Position numbers and translations under genes: made by a program. A DNA stretch of 64,000 bases from assembly GCA_001769385.1 (NCBI GenBank), contig MEPB01000026.1, positions 18,392 to 82,391 of the forward strand. Direction: 5' to 3'. The stretch comes from Bacteroidetes bacterium RIFCSPLOWO2_12_FULL_35_15 (GTDB taxonomy: Bacteria > Bacteroidota > Bacteroidia > 2-12-FULL-35-15). Shown in pieces: positions 8,820-15,557 of this stretch. The notes under the pieces are model-generated. The model saw only the letters and a program-made list of their open reading frames with translations. It made no database searches and had not been told where the DNA came from. How positions within the stretch are numbered: the stretch's first letter is position 1; each line of letters starts with the position of its first letter.

Positions 8820-8851
8820 TAAAGGTAGTTCAGGCTGGTTTCTTAAAACAA
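8820..8851 (-). promoter_or_regulatory. weak promoter candidate for the Crp-hemN pair
   Basis: Read on the minus strand, TTG (8851-8849), a 21-nt spacer and TACCTTTA (8827-8820) resemble TTG-N17-23-TAnnTTTG with one mismatch in the last position. It lies about 46 bp upstream of the ATG. Confidence 0.3.
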
Positions 8852-8900
8852 TGACATGAATCATGAACATATTGTTGGTAAACAGAAGGCCTTTGAAATG

Positions 8901-9620
8901 TTATTCAGTGATATTTGCGATATGTAAAAGCTTGGGGATACTGGCTATTTTTATACGTTTTCCGATAAGTTTGATTACACGATCTCGATTAAATTCCGAT
9001 AAAATACGGATACAGGTTTCGGTAGATGTGCCGGCTATGTTTGCAATTTCTTCTCTCGTAAGCGTTGTGTTAATGGTTCCGGTAATACTATCCGTCCCAT
9101 AATATTCCTTTAGCATTAACAAAGCTTCAGCAATACGCTCTCTAACATGTTTTTGAGCCATATTCAAAATCATTTGCTCAGCTATTCGTAAATCCTTGGA
9201 GAGTAATTTTATTGTTTGCATTGAAAATTTCGAATTGTGATCCAATAATTCTTCTATGATATTTTTGGGAAAAGAACAAACTATTGTTTCTTCTATTGCA
9301 GAGGCTGAAGCGAAATAATTTTCCCCACTAAGAAGTGCCCTGTATCCTATCAAATCGCTTTTCTTTGCGAAACGAACGATTTGCTCTTTTCCATCATCCC
9401 CCAATTTGAAAATTTTTACTTTTCCGGAATAAATACAGAATAAATTTTGTGGTTGATGTCCTTCATAAAAAATAACCTGCCCTTTTTTATATATATTATG
9501 AACCTTATTATCAGAAAGACTTGCTTCTTCGGCAGAATTTGTTGAACAAAACATGGAAACATTGAATGCTTCACAATCAGAGCACCGAGGAACTTCAATT
9601 TTTTTTATTTTCTTTGCCAT
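8901..9620 (-). CDS. Crp/Fnr regulator with FNR-type cysteines
   Basis: I start at the ATG at 9620 (239 residues); two codons upstream is only a TTG. Cysteines C13, C16 and C25 and the central C115 ('TIVCSFPKN') match the ligand set of FNR. The barrel ('YKKGQVIFYEGHQPQNLFCIYSGKVKIF') and the winged helix ('TREEIANIAGTSTETCIRILSEF') are intact; Glu and Arg of the FNR recognition triplet are kept but the Ser is Ile. It is likely an oxygen or NO-responsive activator. It is separated by 126 bp from the Crp-hemN pair on the same strand, and by about 300 bp from the third Crp gene that is divergent. Confidence 0.88.
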   Translation of the reverse strand: MAKKIKKIEVPRCSDCEAFNVSMFCSTNSAEEASLSDNKVHNIYKKGQVIFYEGHQPQNLFCIYSGKVKIFKLGDDGKEQIVRFAKKSDLIGYRALLSGENYFASASAIEETIVCSFPKNIIEELLDHNSKFSMQTIKLLSKDLRIAEQMILNMAQKHVRERIAEALLMLKEYYGTDSITGTINTTLTREEIANIAGTSTETCIRILSEFNRDRVIKLIGKRIKIASIPKLLHIANITE

Positions 9621-9919
9621 TGTCAAATTCGTTAATTACTATGCAAAGTAAATTAGAATCAAGGCTAAAAAAGATGATATTACTCATGTTTTAATATATT
9701 CTTAATGTTGAATTTTAAAACGAAATTTATTTAATAGAGAAAAGCAAGTAGTAATTGAATTTGATCTTCTGTATTCGTGCTTATTTTAATATAAATACCA
9801 TTGGTTGATATAGCATGTACAGGTATTTCTTTTCTTTCTTGCTCTCTCAAAAAAAGTGAGTTGGATGCCTTCAGTATTATTGGCAAACAAAATAATCTAT
9901 TTATTTGAAACCTAAAATA
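9621..9919. other. divergent intergenic region between two Crp/Fnr genes
   Basis: About 300 bp of very AT-rich sequence between starts of opposite-strand regulators. I see no FNR-type palindrome and no reading frame worth reporting; short direct A/T runs only. Confidence 0.5.
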
Positions 9920-10621
9920 ATGGAAAAAACACTCAACAAAAATAATGATACTGCTATTCGAAATACGATATTATATGAATATTGTTCTGAAGAGTGGCAT
10001 CCGATTATTGATCACAACCAGATTATTTTAAATAAAAAAAAAGGAGAATTGATATTCTCTACAGGCGAACAAGTAAAAGGAATTTATATAATTATTAATG
10101 GGAAAGTTAAAGTAGTTTCTCCTTCTTTTAACAATGAAGAACATATACACCGGCTTACGGGAGATGGTAAAATATTAGGACATAGAGGTTTTTCTGCCCA
10201 ATACTATCCCATTTCGGCTATTGCACTTACTGATTTAACTATTGTTTTTGTTCCAAATGAGATTTTCAAAATTTTAATTAAAACAAATCCATCTTTAAGT
10301 TTCTATATGATCGAATTTTTTGCAGAGGATCTGAGGCAATCTGAAGAAAGGATGAAAAACTTAATGTATTCTGATGTTAAAAATCGTATTGCTAAAGTTC
10401 TATTAACATTGATCGATTCATTTGGATACGATGAAAAGGAACTGAATAAATTAAGCTATAGTTTATCCCGAAAAGATTTCGCAAGTATGGCTGGCGTTAC
10501 TTATGAAACTGTGATTCGAACCTTAAAAGACTTTCAGGATAAAAAGTTCATTAAACTGGAAGGAAAAGAAATTTTCATTATCAATCTAAATAGTCTTAGA
10601 GATTTCGTTTTTTCTAAATAA
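9920..10621 (+). CDS. Crp/Fnr regulator without Fe-S cysteines
   Basis: Start placed at the ATG at 9920 (233 residues); an in-frame TTG lies five codons upstream. The barrel ('KKGELIFSTGEQVKGIYIIINGKVKVV') and winged helix ('SRKDFASMAGVTYETVIRTLKDFQDKKFIKL') are clear. Unlike its two neighbours it has no N-terminal cysteine cluster, and the residue matching FNR C122 is Phe ('TIVFVPNEIF'), so it cannot sense oxygen in the FNR way. A DNR-like haem/NO sensor or a cAMP-independent regulator are both possible. Its Glu-x-x-x-Arg recognition helix resembles the 8901-9620 protein. Confidence 0.85.
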   Translation: MEKTLNKNNDTAIRNTILYEYCSEEWHPIIDHNQIILNKKKGELIFSTGEQVKGIYIIINGKVKVVSPSFNNEEHIHRLTGDGKILGHRGFSAQYYPISAIALTDLTIVFVPNEIFKILIKTNPSLSFYMIEFFAEDLRQSEERMKNLMYSDVKNRIAKVLLTLIDSFGYDEKELNKLSYSLSRKDFASMAGVTYETVIRTLKDFQDKKFIKLEGKEIFIINLNSLRDFVFSK

Positions 10622-10664
10622 GAGAATTCACTAATCGTAATTAATTCCGAATTAAAAAAAACAA

Positions 10665-10693
10665 AAAACATACTGCACAAGACAATATGTTTT
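10665..10693. terminator. candidate bidirectional terminator
   Basis: AAAACATA (10665-10672) and TATGTTTT (10686-10693) form an 8-bp stem with a 13-nt loop between two convergent genes, flanked by A and T runs. The stem is AT-rich, so strength is doubtful. Confidence 0.35.
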
Positions 10694-10723
10694 CTAACAC
10701 AAACTGACAAATAAAACTGTTTT

Positions 10724-12052
10724 TTATTTCAGAAAATTCGGTTTAAAGGTAATCATCACATAAGCCCAATTGCTTGTTTGGTCAGTACGTCCGTCACCTT
10801 TCCAATCTTTTACATTTTTAATTATTCCAATTGTTTCTGTTGGTAAAAAGTGAGAATAACCAGCAGTAATATTTACCCCACCGGGTAAAGTATAACCAAA
10901 AGTTAAATCAAATTCTGTTCCTAATGATGCACTCATTGCAGTAATTTTACCTGAGCTGATGGTTGCTTTACTATCCAATACATCAGCTGCAGCCATAAAT
11001 TCATGAACATCTAATGCGACATTCCATTTTTCTGTCTTGTATTTTAAACGTAAGATAATATCTTGTAATCCAACATTGTTTAAGTGATTACCCACATAAA
11101 AATAATCCATGTACCCATTGAATTTATGATTCGTTCCGAATACAGGATTGAATGAATGATTAACATCTTTGTATGCTGTATTTGTATCTGTCTGGCTTTG
11201 GCCGGATTGATATTCGTAACCTAAACCAACCGTAAATTTTTCTTTTAAGGTATATGCCAGATCAAACCCTCCCAACAAAGCAGCAACTTTTTTTGGTTTC
11301 CCTTTACTATTCAATGTAAGATCATCTCCGGCTTGATAATAAAAATTTAAGCCTGCGAATAAAGGTTTTGTTTTATATTCAATTCTTGTACCTGCGGTAG
11401 TAATGTATCTTGTACTATTAACAGAGACTGGAGATTGCTGACCAACATTCAATGCCAATAAACTGATGTTTAAACTTTTAATTTGCTTGTTTAACCATAA
11501 GTATTGCATTTCTTTATAACTTTTTGCAACAGAGTAGCTTGTACCAACCGTAGATGTGGCGTTTTGATTGTATGCTATTCCGGCATGAACAATAAAGGTG
11601 CTATCCATAAATTTAAAAACAAATGCGTCATGACTTCTTGCCTGTTGTGCCCAACCAACTGCTCCTAATATTCTTTCGTCATCATAACTTATTTCCTGAC
11701 GCCCCAATTTCATTGAAATTTTTGCATTAAAAGAATATTCTGCCCATCCTTCATGTAAACCAAATGATCCTCCTCCATCGCCCAAATTTAATTGTGATTG
11801 ATTCCCCCATACTCTCACATCCTGAAGTACAATTCCTGTTTTAAATTTATCTGCTTTATATCCAAAATTTAACCGGGTACGTTGAATAATAAATTGTGCT
11901 GATTTTTGAAGAGTATCTGCGGGAGATCCGAAACCGTGCAGATATTCAAAACGTGGGCGGAGTTCGCCTGTTAAAGTCATTTGAGCAATAGCTGCGGATG
12001 AGGAAATTAGCGTTGCTATCAGTAACCCTAACGGTTTTAATGCTGTTTTCAT
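10724..12052 (-). CDS. outer-membrane beta-barrel, alginate-export/porin-like
   Basis: The 442-residue protein has a signal peptide (MKTALKPLGLLIATLISSSAAIAQ, cleavage about residue 24). A long series of alternating amphipathic strands follows, beginning with 'TLTGELRPRFEYLHGF' and 'IIQRTRLNFGYKADKFKTGIVLQDVR', and ending in an aromatic-rich final strand. This is the alginate-export (PF13372-like) barrel type often placed beside respiratory reductases in Bacteroidota. It follows the octahaem cytochrome on the same strand after 63 bp and probably shares its transcript. A role in passing nitrate, nitrite or another small anion is an inference from position; the specificity cannot be read from sequence. 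Confidence 0.75.
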   Translation of the reverse strand: MKTALKPLGLLIATLISSSAAIAQMTLTGELRPRFEYLHGFGSPADTLQKSAQFIIQRTRLNFGYKADKFKTGIVLQDVRVWGNQSQLNLGDGGGSFGLHEGWAEYSFNAKISMKLGRQEISYDDERILGAVGWAQQARSHDAFVFKFMDSTFIVHAGIAYNQNATSTVGTSYSVAKSYKEMQYLWLNKQIKSLNISLLALNVGQQSPVSVNSTRYITTAGTRIEYKTKPLFAGLNFYYQAGDDLTLNSKGKPKKVAALLGGFDLAYTLKEKFTVGLGYEYQSGQSQTDTNTAYKDVNHSFNPVFGTNHKFNGYMDYFYVGNHLNNVGLQDIILRLKYKTEKWNVALDVHEFMAAADVLDSKATISSGKITAMSASLGTEFDLTFGYTLPGGVNITAGYSHFLPTETIGIIKNVKDWKGDGRTDQTSNWAYVMITFKPNFLK

Positions 12053-12115
12053 AGTTATTAATTTATAAATTACATTTTGTTTTTAAAATAGAGTAACCCT
12101 TTTAAATGAGTAATC

Positions 12116-13612
12116 TTAATGATCATAACGTTCTCTGTATTTTTTCGAATCTTCCTTCCGTTTCTGTATCTCTTCAGGGCTAAGTTTCCCGAGATACCAT
12201 TTATGCATCTCGCTGTTTAAAATTTCATTCAACGTTTTCTCCACTTTATCAGCAGCTTCTGTTTTCCCGTTTTTTCTTGATTTTTCAAGCAAATCCTGTA
12301 TTTCCGGGATCAATTCAGTATAAAATCTTTCAGCAACTTCAAAGTTACCGTGCCATTGCGTATAATCAGGTCCCATCATAGATGCACCCATTCTTGCCCT
12401 GCGACCTTCATGATGCCAAAGGTAGTAATACGTCCATTCAATTTTTTCATCAAAATCCAGAGCGGTTAATAAACCTTCCGATTTAAGTTGATTATAAATT
12501 TTGGTAGCCGGAATTCCAAATTTATCATTGTACAAGTTCACCTCATTATCATACTGTTTATAAAAATTTGCAACATAGTTAGCGGTATGGCATTGAGAGC
12601 ATACATTCTGCATTTGGGATCTCCGTTGGTCAGCAGTTAAAAACCCGTCAGGTAAAGGTTTTCCAGCTTTTTCAAATTTACTTTTCATAGCAAGATCTAT
12701 TTTTTGTGAAACGGGTGGGCGTAAAGTCCAGCTAATTCTATCACCAACATCATGAGTAATCTTCATGGTTGGAGTGGCACTGATATGACATGTGGCACAA
12801 GTAGGAGCAGCCGTATAATCGACACCTACAACCCATTTATCAGATGCAAGGTTCATTTTATCTTTATGCGCCCGGAAATTTACGCCATGTTTTGACTCGT
12901 TATAAATTTCTGCCTGAGGATGATCGGGTCCCATGTGACATTTACCGCAATTTTCCGGTTGACGGGCCTGTTCCTTAGAAAATGTATGTCTGTTATGACA
13001 GGCCGCACATGAACCTTTTGATCCATCTAAGTTTATTCTGCCAATACCTGTGTTTGGCCATGTTTTAGGATCAAACAAAGGGATGCCATTTGTATCTAGT
13101 TTTGTAAGTCCGTTTGCATCTTTTAAAAGTTCAACTTTGGAACCATGGCATTGCCAGCATCCACTTGCAGCAGCAGGATTGGCACCGTTGTTATAACTTG
13201 AATGTCCTTCCACTACTTCCGCTAAAACATTATCCAATGAACCCATTATCACCCCCGCATCCGCATGGTGACTTTTAGCAAATTGTGTAGTTTCCTCTTT
13301 GTGGCACATTCCACAATCTTTTGGTGTTACGATTGTAGCAATGTGTTCGCCATGATGATCAAATCCATCTATATCACTTTTTCCTGCATTATGACAATCT
13401 AGGCAGGTTACGCCTTCTTTAGAATGTCTGCTTTCTCGCCATTGCTCAACAATAGCTTTTCCATTTCCTGTTTTTTGATGACATTCAATGCATTTTGCGC
13501 TGGGGTCAGCTTCGCTGGAACCTGGTCTGCTTGTAAATGAAAATGCAAATACTGTGATAATAGTAATTCCTAAAAAACTGATGATACTCTTCTTATTTAA
13601 TTGTGTTTTCAT
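12116..13612 (-). CDS. octahaem cytochrome c, hydroxylamine oxidoreductase (HAO) family
   Basis: The 498-residue exported protein has eight CxxCH haem c sites at residues 41, 70, 100, 152, 202, 222, 272 and 338, after a signal peptide. Eight haems in this spacing, a C-terminal helical region, and a 'GPDYTQWHGNFEV' segment at about 415-425 match the HAO family. Members either oxidise hydroxylamine (HAO, with a Tyr cross-linked to the P460 haem) or reduce nitrite or hydroxylamine towards ammonium (epsilon-HAO). Length is nearer the reductive group. The window has no hao-partner quinone reductase and no nrfA, and the gene lies divergent from the Nxr-like operon, so nitrite reduction is my preferred role. 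The cross-linking Tyr cannot be assigned with certainty by eye. Confidence 0.87.
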   Translation of the reverse strand: MKTQLNKKSIISFLGITIITVFAFSFTSRPGSSEADPSAKCIECHQKTGNGKAIVEQWRESRHSKEGVTCLDCHNAGKSDIDGFDHHGEHIATIVTPKDCGMCHKEETTQFAKSHHADAGVIMGSLDNVLAEVVEGHSSYNNGANPAAASGCWQCHGSKVELLKDANGLTKLDTNGIPLFDPKTWPNTGIGRINLDGSKGSCAACHNRHTFSKEQARQPENCGKCHMGPDHPQAEIYNESKHGVNFRAHKDKMNLASDKWVVGVDYTAAPTCATCHISATPTMKITHDVGDRISWTLRPPVSQKIDLAMKSKFEKAGKPLPDGFLTADQRRSQMQNVCSQCHTANYVANFYKQYDNEVNLYNDKFGIPATKIYNQLKSEGLLTALDFDEKIEWTYYYLWHHEGRRARMGASMMGPDYTQWHGNFEVAERFYTELIPEIQDLLEKSRKNGKTEAADKVEKTLNEILNSEMHKWYLGKLSPEEIQKRKEDSKKYRERYDH

Positions 13613-13703
13613 AGATTAAATTTTTTAAAAATAAATAAATGTTATTCCGGCAATGCAAAAAAATTGTTTTAAAGCATTAAAGCTCTTCAATACTTTTGTT
13701 GGA

Positions 13704-13734
13704 CAAAATTATTTCTAGTTAATAAAACCTGCAA
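13704..13734 (-). promoter_or_regulatory. promoter candidate for the octahaem cytochrome-porin transcript
   Basis: On the minus strand TTG (13734-13732), a 20-nt spacer and a perfect TAATTTTG (13711-13704) match the Bacteroidota consensus TTG-N17-23-TAnnTTTG. It lies about 92 bp upstream of the ATG at 13612. Confidence 0.5.
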
Positions 13735-14007
13735 CTATTTTAGCGTGCTATTTGGCATTTGCGCACATGTATTTTCGCAACTTTAATTTATGGTATTGCA
13801 TTTATATAAACTAATGTGTTAAAAAGTTATTTTTTTTAATAAAACATCAAACATTCAAACAGTTTTTATTTCATTTGAATCAAATCTTTTGTAACTTCTA
13901 TTATTTCGATAAACCACCTAGCAAATTAATTCACAATTATAATAGACTATATATAAGTTAAAACGGTACAAAATATTATTTTTTCTAAAAAAGGATTCAT
14001 CCAGAAG

Positions 14008-14102
14008 GTCATTGTAAGACACATTCTGCGTTGAAGCAGACACTCAATCTTTCATCAATCATTGTGAGATTGCTACGCTTAAGAAGTCTCGCAATGATGC
14101 CC
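14008..14102. repeat. dispersed palindromic repeat, copy 3
   Basis: Starts with 'ggtcattgtaagac' and ends with 'gtctcgcaatgatgcc'. Inside is ATTCTGCGTTGAAGCAGACAC (14023-14043), identical to 3851-3871. Confidence 0.65.
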
Positions 14103-14587
14103 CAGATAAGCATTCAATTATTTTAATAAACTAACTTGTATAATTCTAATTTAATAACACTGGGAATAATTTGCCTTTAAATTTCAATTATGACATATCG
14201 CATTTATATTGATTGCAATATTGCATATTTACTTTTTAGTATATATTATTTATGACATGTAACATATTTTAAAAAATTAATTCAATCATTTTTTAAACTA
14301 CTCTTCCTTTTAGGTTTGTATAGAAAATTAGGAAATAATAATCGATATGAAAATAAAAAACAATTCACAAAGTATAAGACTAATCTTAGGATTTCCTTTA
14401 ATGACAATAGTTCATTGCACGCTATTGCTCAGAAATTCAAACCATCCGAAAAAATGTACGGACTGTGTTTTGGAGATTTATATTACAAACCTGTATGCGA
14501 TACAACGGCTGGAGCATTTAATAGATACGGTTCAAGGAAATGACAAATTTTCCAGTTATAATGATAAAAGAGAAAAGCCGGTCGGAT

Positions 14588-14613
14588 AGGACCTAGCAAC
14601 TATAGGCAGTCCT
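14588..14613. other. hairpin of unknown role
   Basis: AGGAC (14588-14592) pairs with GTCCT (14609-14613), and an inner CTA/TAG pair extends the stem around a GCAACTA-type loop. No U-run follows. It may belong to an RNA leader or small RNA ahead of the Nxr-like operon. Confidence 0.3.
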
Positions 14614-14796
14614 CCTTATGAACGAAGTGCGGATATGATTCCACGACTAATATTTATTATTTTGTTTTTGCATTATATGATTCTAAACAACATTTTTAAA
14701 GTAAAACGTTAAATAAACGGTTGTTAATCCATTATTATATGTTTTATCTCATATTATGACCTAATCTAACTCATAGTTTATTTTTTTTTTAGCTTT

Positions 14797-14804
14797 TAAA
14801 TTTG
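14797..14804 (+). promoter_or_regulatory. -7 element candidate for the Nxr-like operon
   Basis: A perfect TAAATTTG (TAnnTTTG) lies 37 bp before the cytochrome c ATG at 14842. The expected upstream TTG is not present at the right distance (only TTTA at 14777-14780), which would suit an activator-dependent promoter. Confidence 0.35.
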
Positions 14805-14841
14805 TCAAAAAATAATTTTCAAAAAACCAAAAACATACCTC

Positions 14842-15513
14842 ATGAAACAGAAACTGATAATCCTAATTAGCCTTGTTTTATTTTCGTTTTCCGGAATAGC
14901 GCAGGATGGTCAAACTATTTTTACAACCAGATGCGCTGCATGCCACACAATAGGCAACGGACGTTTAGTTGGACCGGATCTTAAAGGTGTAAATAAAAAA
15001 TACAACTTTAAGTACCTCATAAAATGGATCAAATCTTCACAAACGGTTATCGCAACTGATGCAAAAGCAAAAGCACTATTTGAAGAATATAATTCAATTG
15101 TAATGCCTGACTTTTTGGATTTAAAGGATAGCGATATAAAAGGAATCGTAGATTATATTAAAACTCAAAGTGGTGAGGCAACAACAGCAAGTGTTTCAAC
15201 AGCACCAACAGAAGATAAAAAAAATACAACACCGGAAGTTTTGGCAAGTTCTTTAACACCTCAAAGCACAGAAGCAGCTCCAATAGAAGCAAAACAGGAC
15301 TTAAATACTGCTTCAACAACTAATAATTCTGCTACGGCAGCACCTGCTGTAAAAATAGCTGCCGCTTCTCTTATTGGAGAAAATTCATCAGAATCCCCTA
15401 TCACCTTAATATTAACATCAGTTACATTATTGTTGTTAGTAGTGGTTATGTTTATGGCTTTAAGGATCTTCATTGTTATCAGATCAATGGATAAAGAGAA
15501 TTCGGCAAATTAG
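14842..15513 (+). CDS. class I cytochrome c with C-terminal membrane anchor
   Basis: The 223-residue protein has a signal peptide (residues 1-20), one haem c site (C31-x2-C34-H35, 'CAACHTIG') and a distal Met ligand (M88 in 'IVMPDF'). An Ala/Thr/Ser-rich linker of about 70 residues follows, then a single membrane helix at about 187-213. The haem domain is thus periplasmic on a long tether. It is the first gene of the operon, 44 bp upstream of the molybdoenzyme alpha subunit. It probably exchanges electrons between the respiratory chain (bc1 or alternative complex III, not in this window) and the soluble Nxr-like complex, substituting for a NarI-type subunit. Confidence 0.88.
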   Translation: MKQKLIILISLVLFSFSGIAQDGQTIFTTRCAACHTIGNGRLVGPDLKGVNKKYNFKYLIKWIKSSQTVIATDAKAKALFEEYNSIVMPDFLDLKDSDIKGIVDYIKTQSGEATTASVSTAPTEDKKNTTPEVLASSLTPQSTEAAPIEAKQDLNTASTTNNSATAAPAVKIAAASLIGENSSESPITLILTSVTLLLLVVVMFMALRIFIVIRSMDKENSAN

Positions 15514-15557
15514 TTTGTCTAAATAATATTTTACGCTAAAAAACAAATCAATAAAAT

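Larger units (their letters stand above)
13613..14841. other. 1.2-kb divergent regulatory region
   Basis: This gap separates the octahaem cytochrome (minus) from the Nxr-like operon (plus). It holds a dispersed palindromic repeat (14008-14102), a perfect palindrome TGCAATATTGCA (14214-14225), three TATGAC words (about 14190, 14251 and 14755), and a hairpin at 14588-14613. Two overlapping short frames at 14316-14543 and 14347-14589 look chance-derived. Length and symmetry suggest anoxia-regulated divergent promoters and possibly a small RNA, but no classic TTGAT-type FNR box was found here. Confidence 0.55.

Noticed and set aside
8901-9920. FNR box in the gap between the divergent Crp genes
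   Set aside because: Only half-sites such as 'ttgat' were found, with no matching partner at 4-nt spacing.
12116-13612. NrfA or octahaem nitrite reductase with a CxxCK site
   Set aside because: All eight haem motifs are CxxCH, and no CxxCK is present; the layout fits the HAO family.
14316-14589. Two overlapping short frames before the Nxr-like operon
   Set aside because: They differ only by frame, have no recognisable domain or signal, and lie within a long regulatory gap; more likely non-coding sequence.
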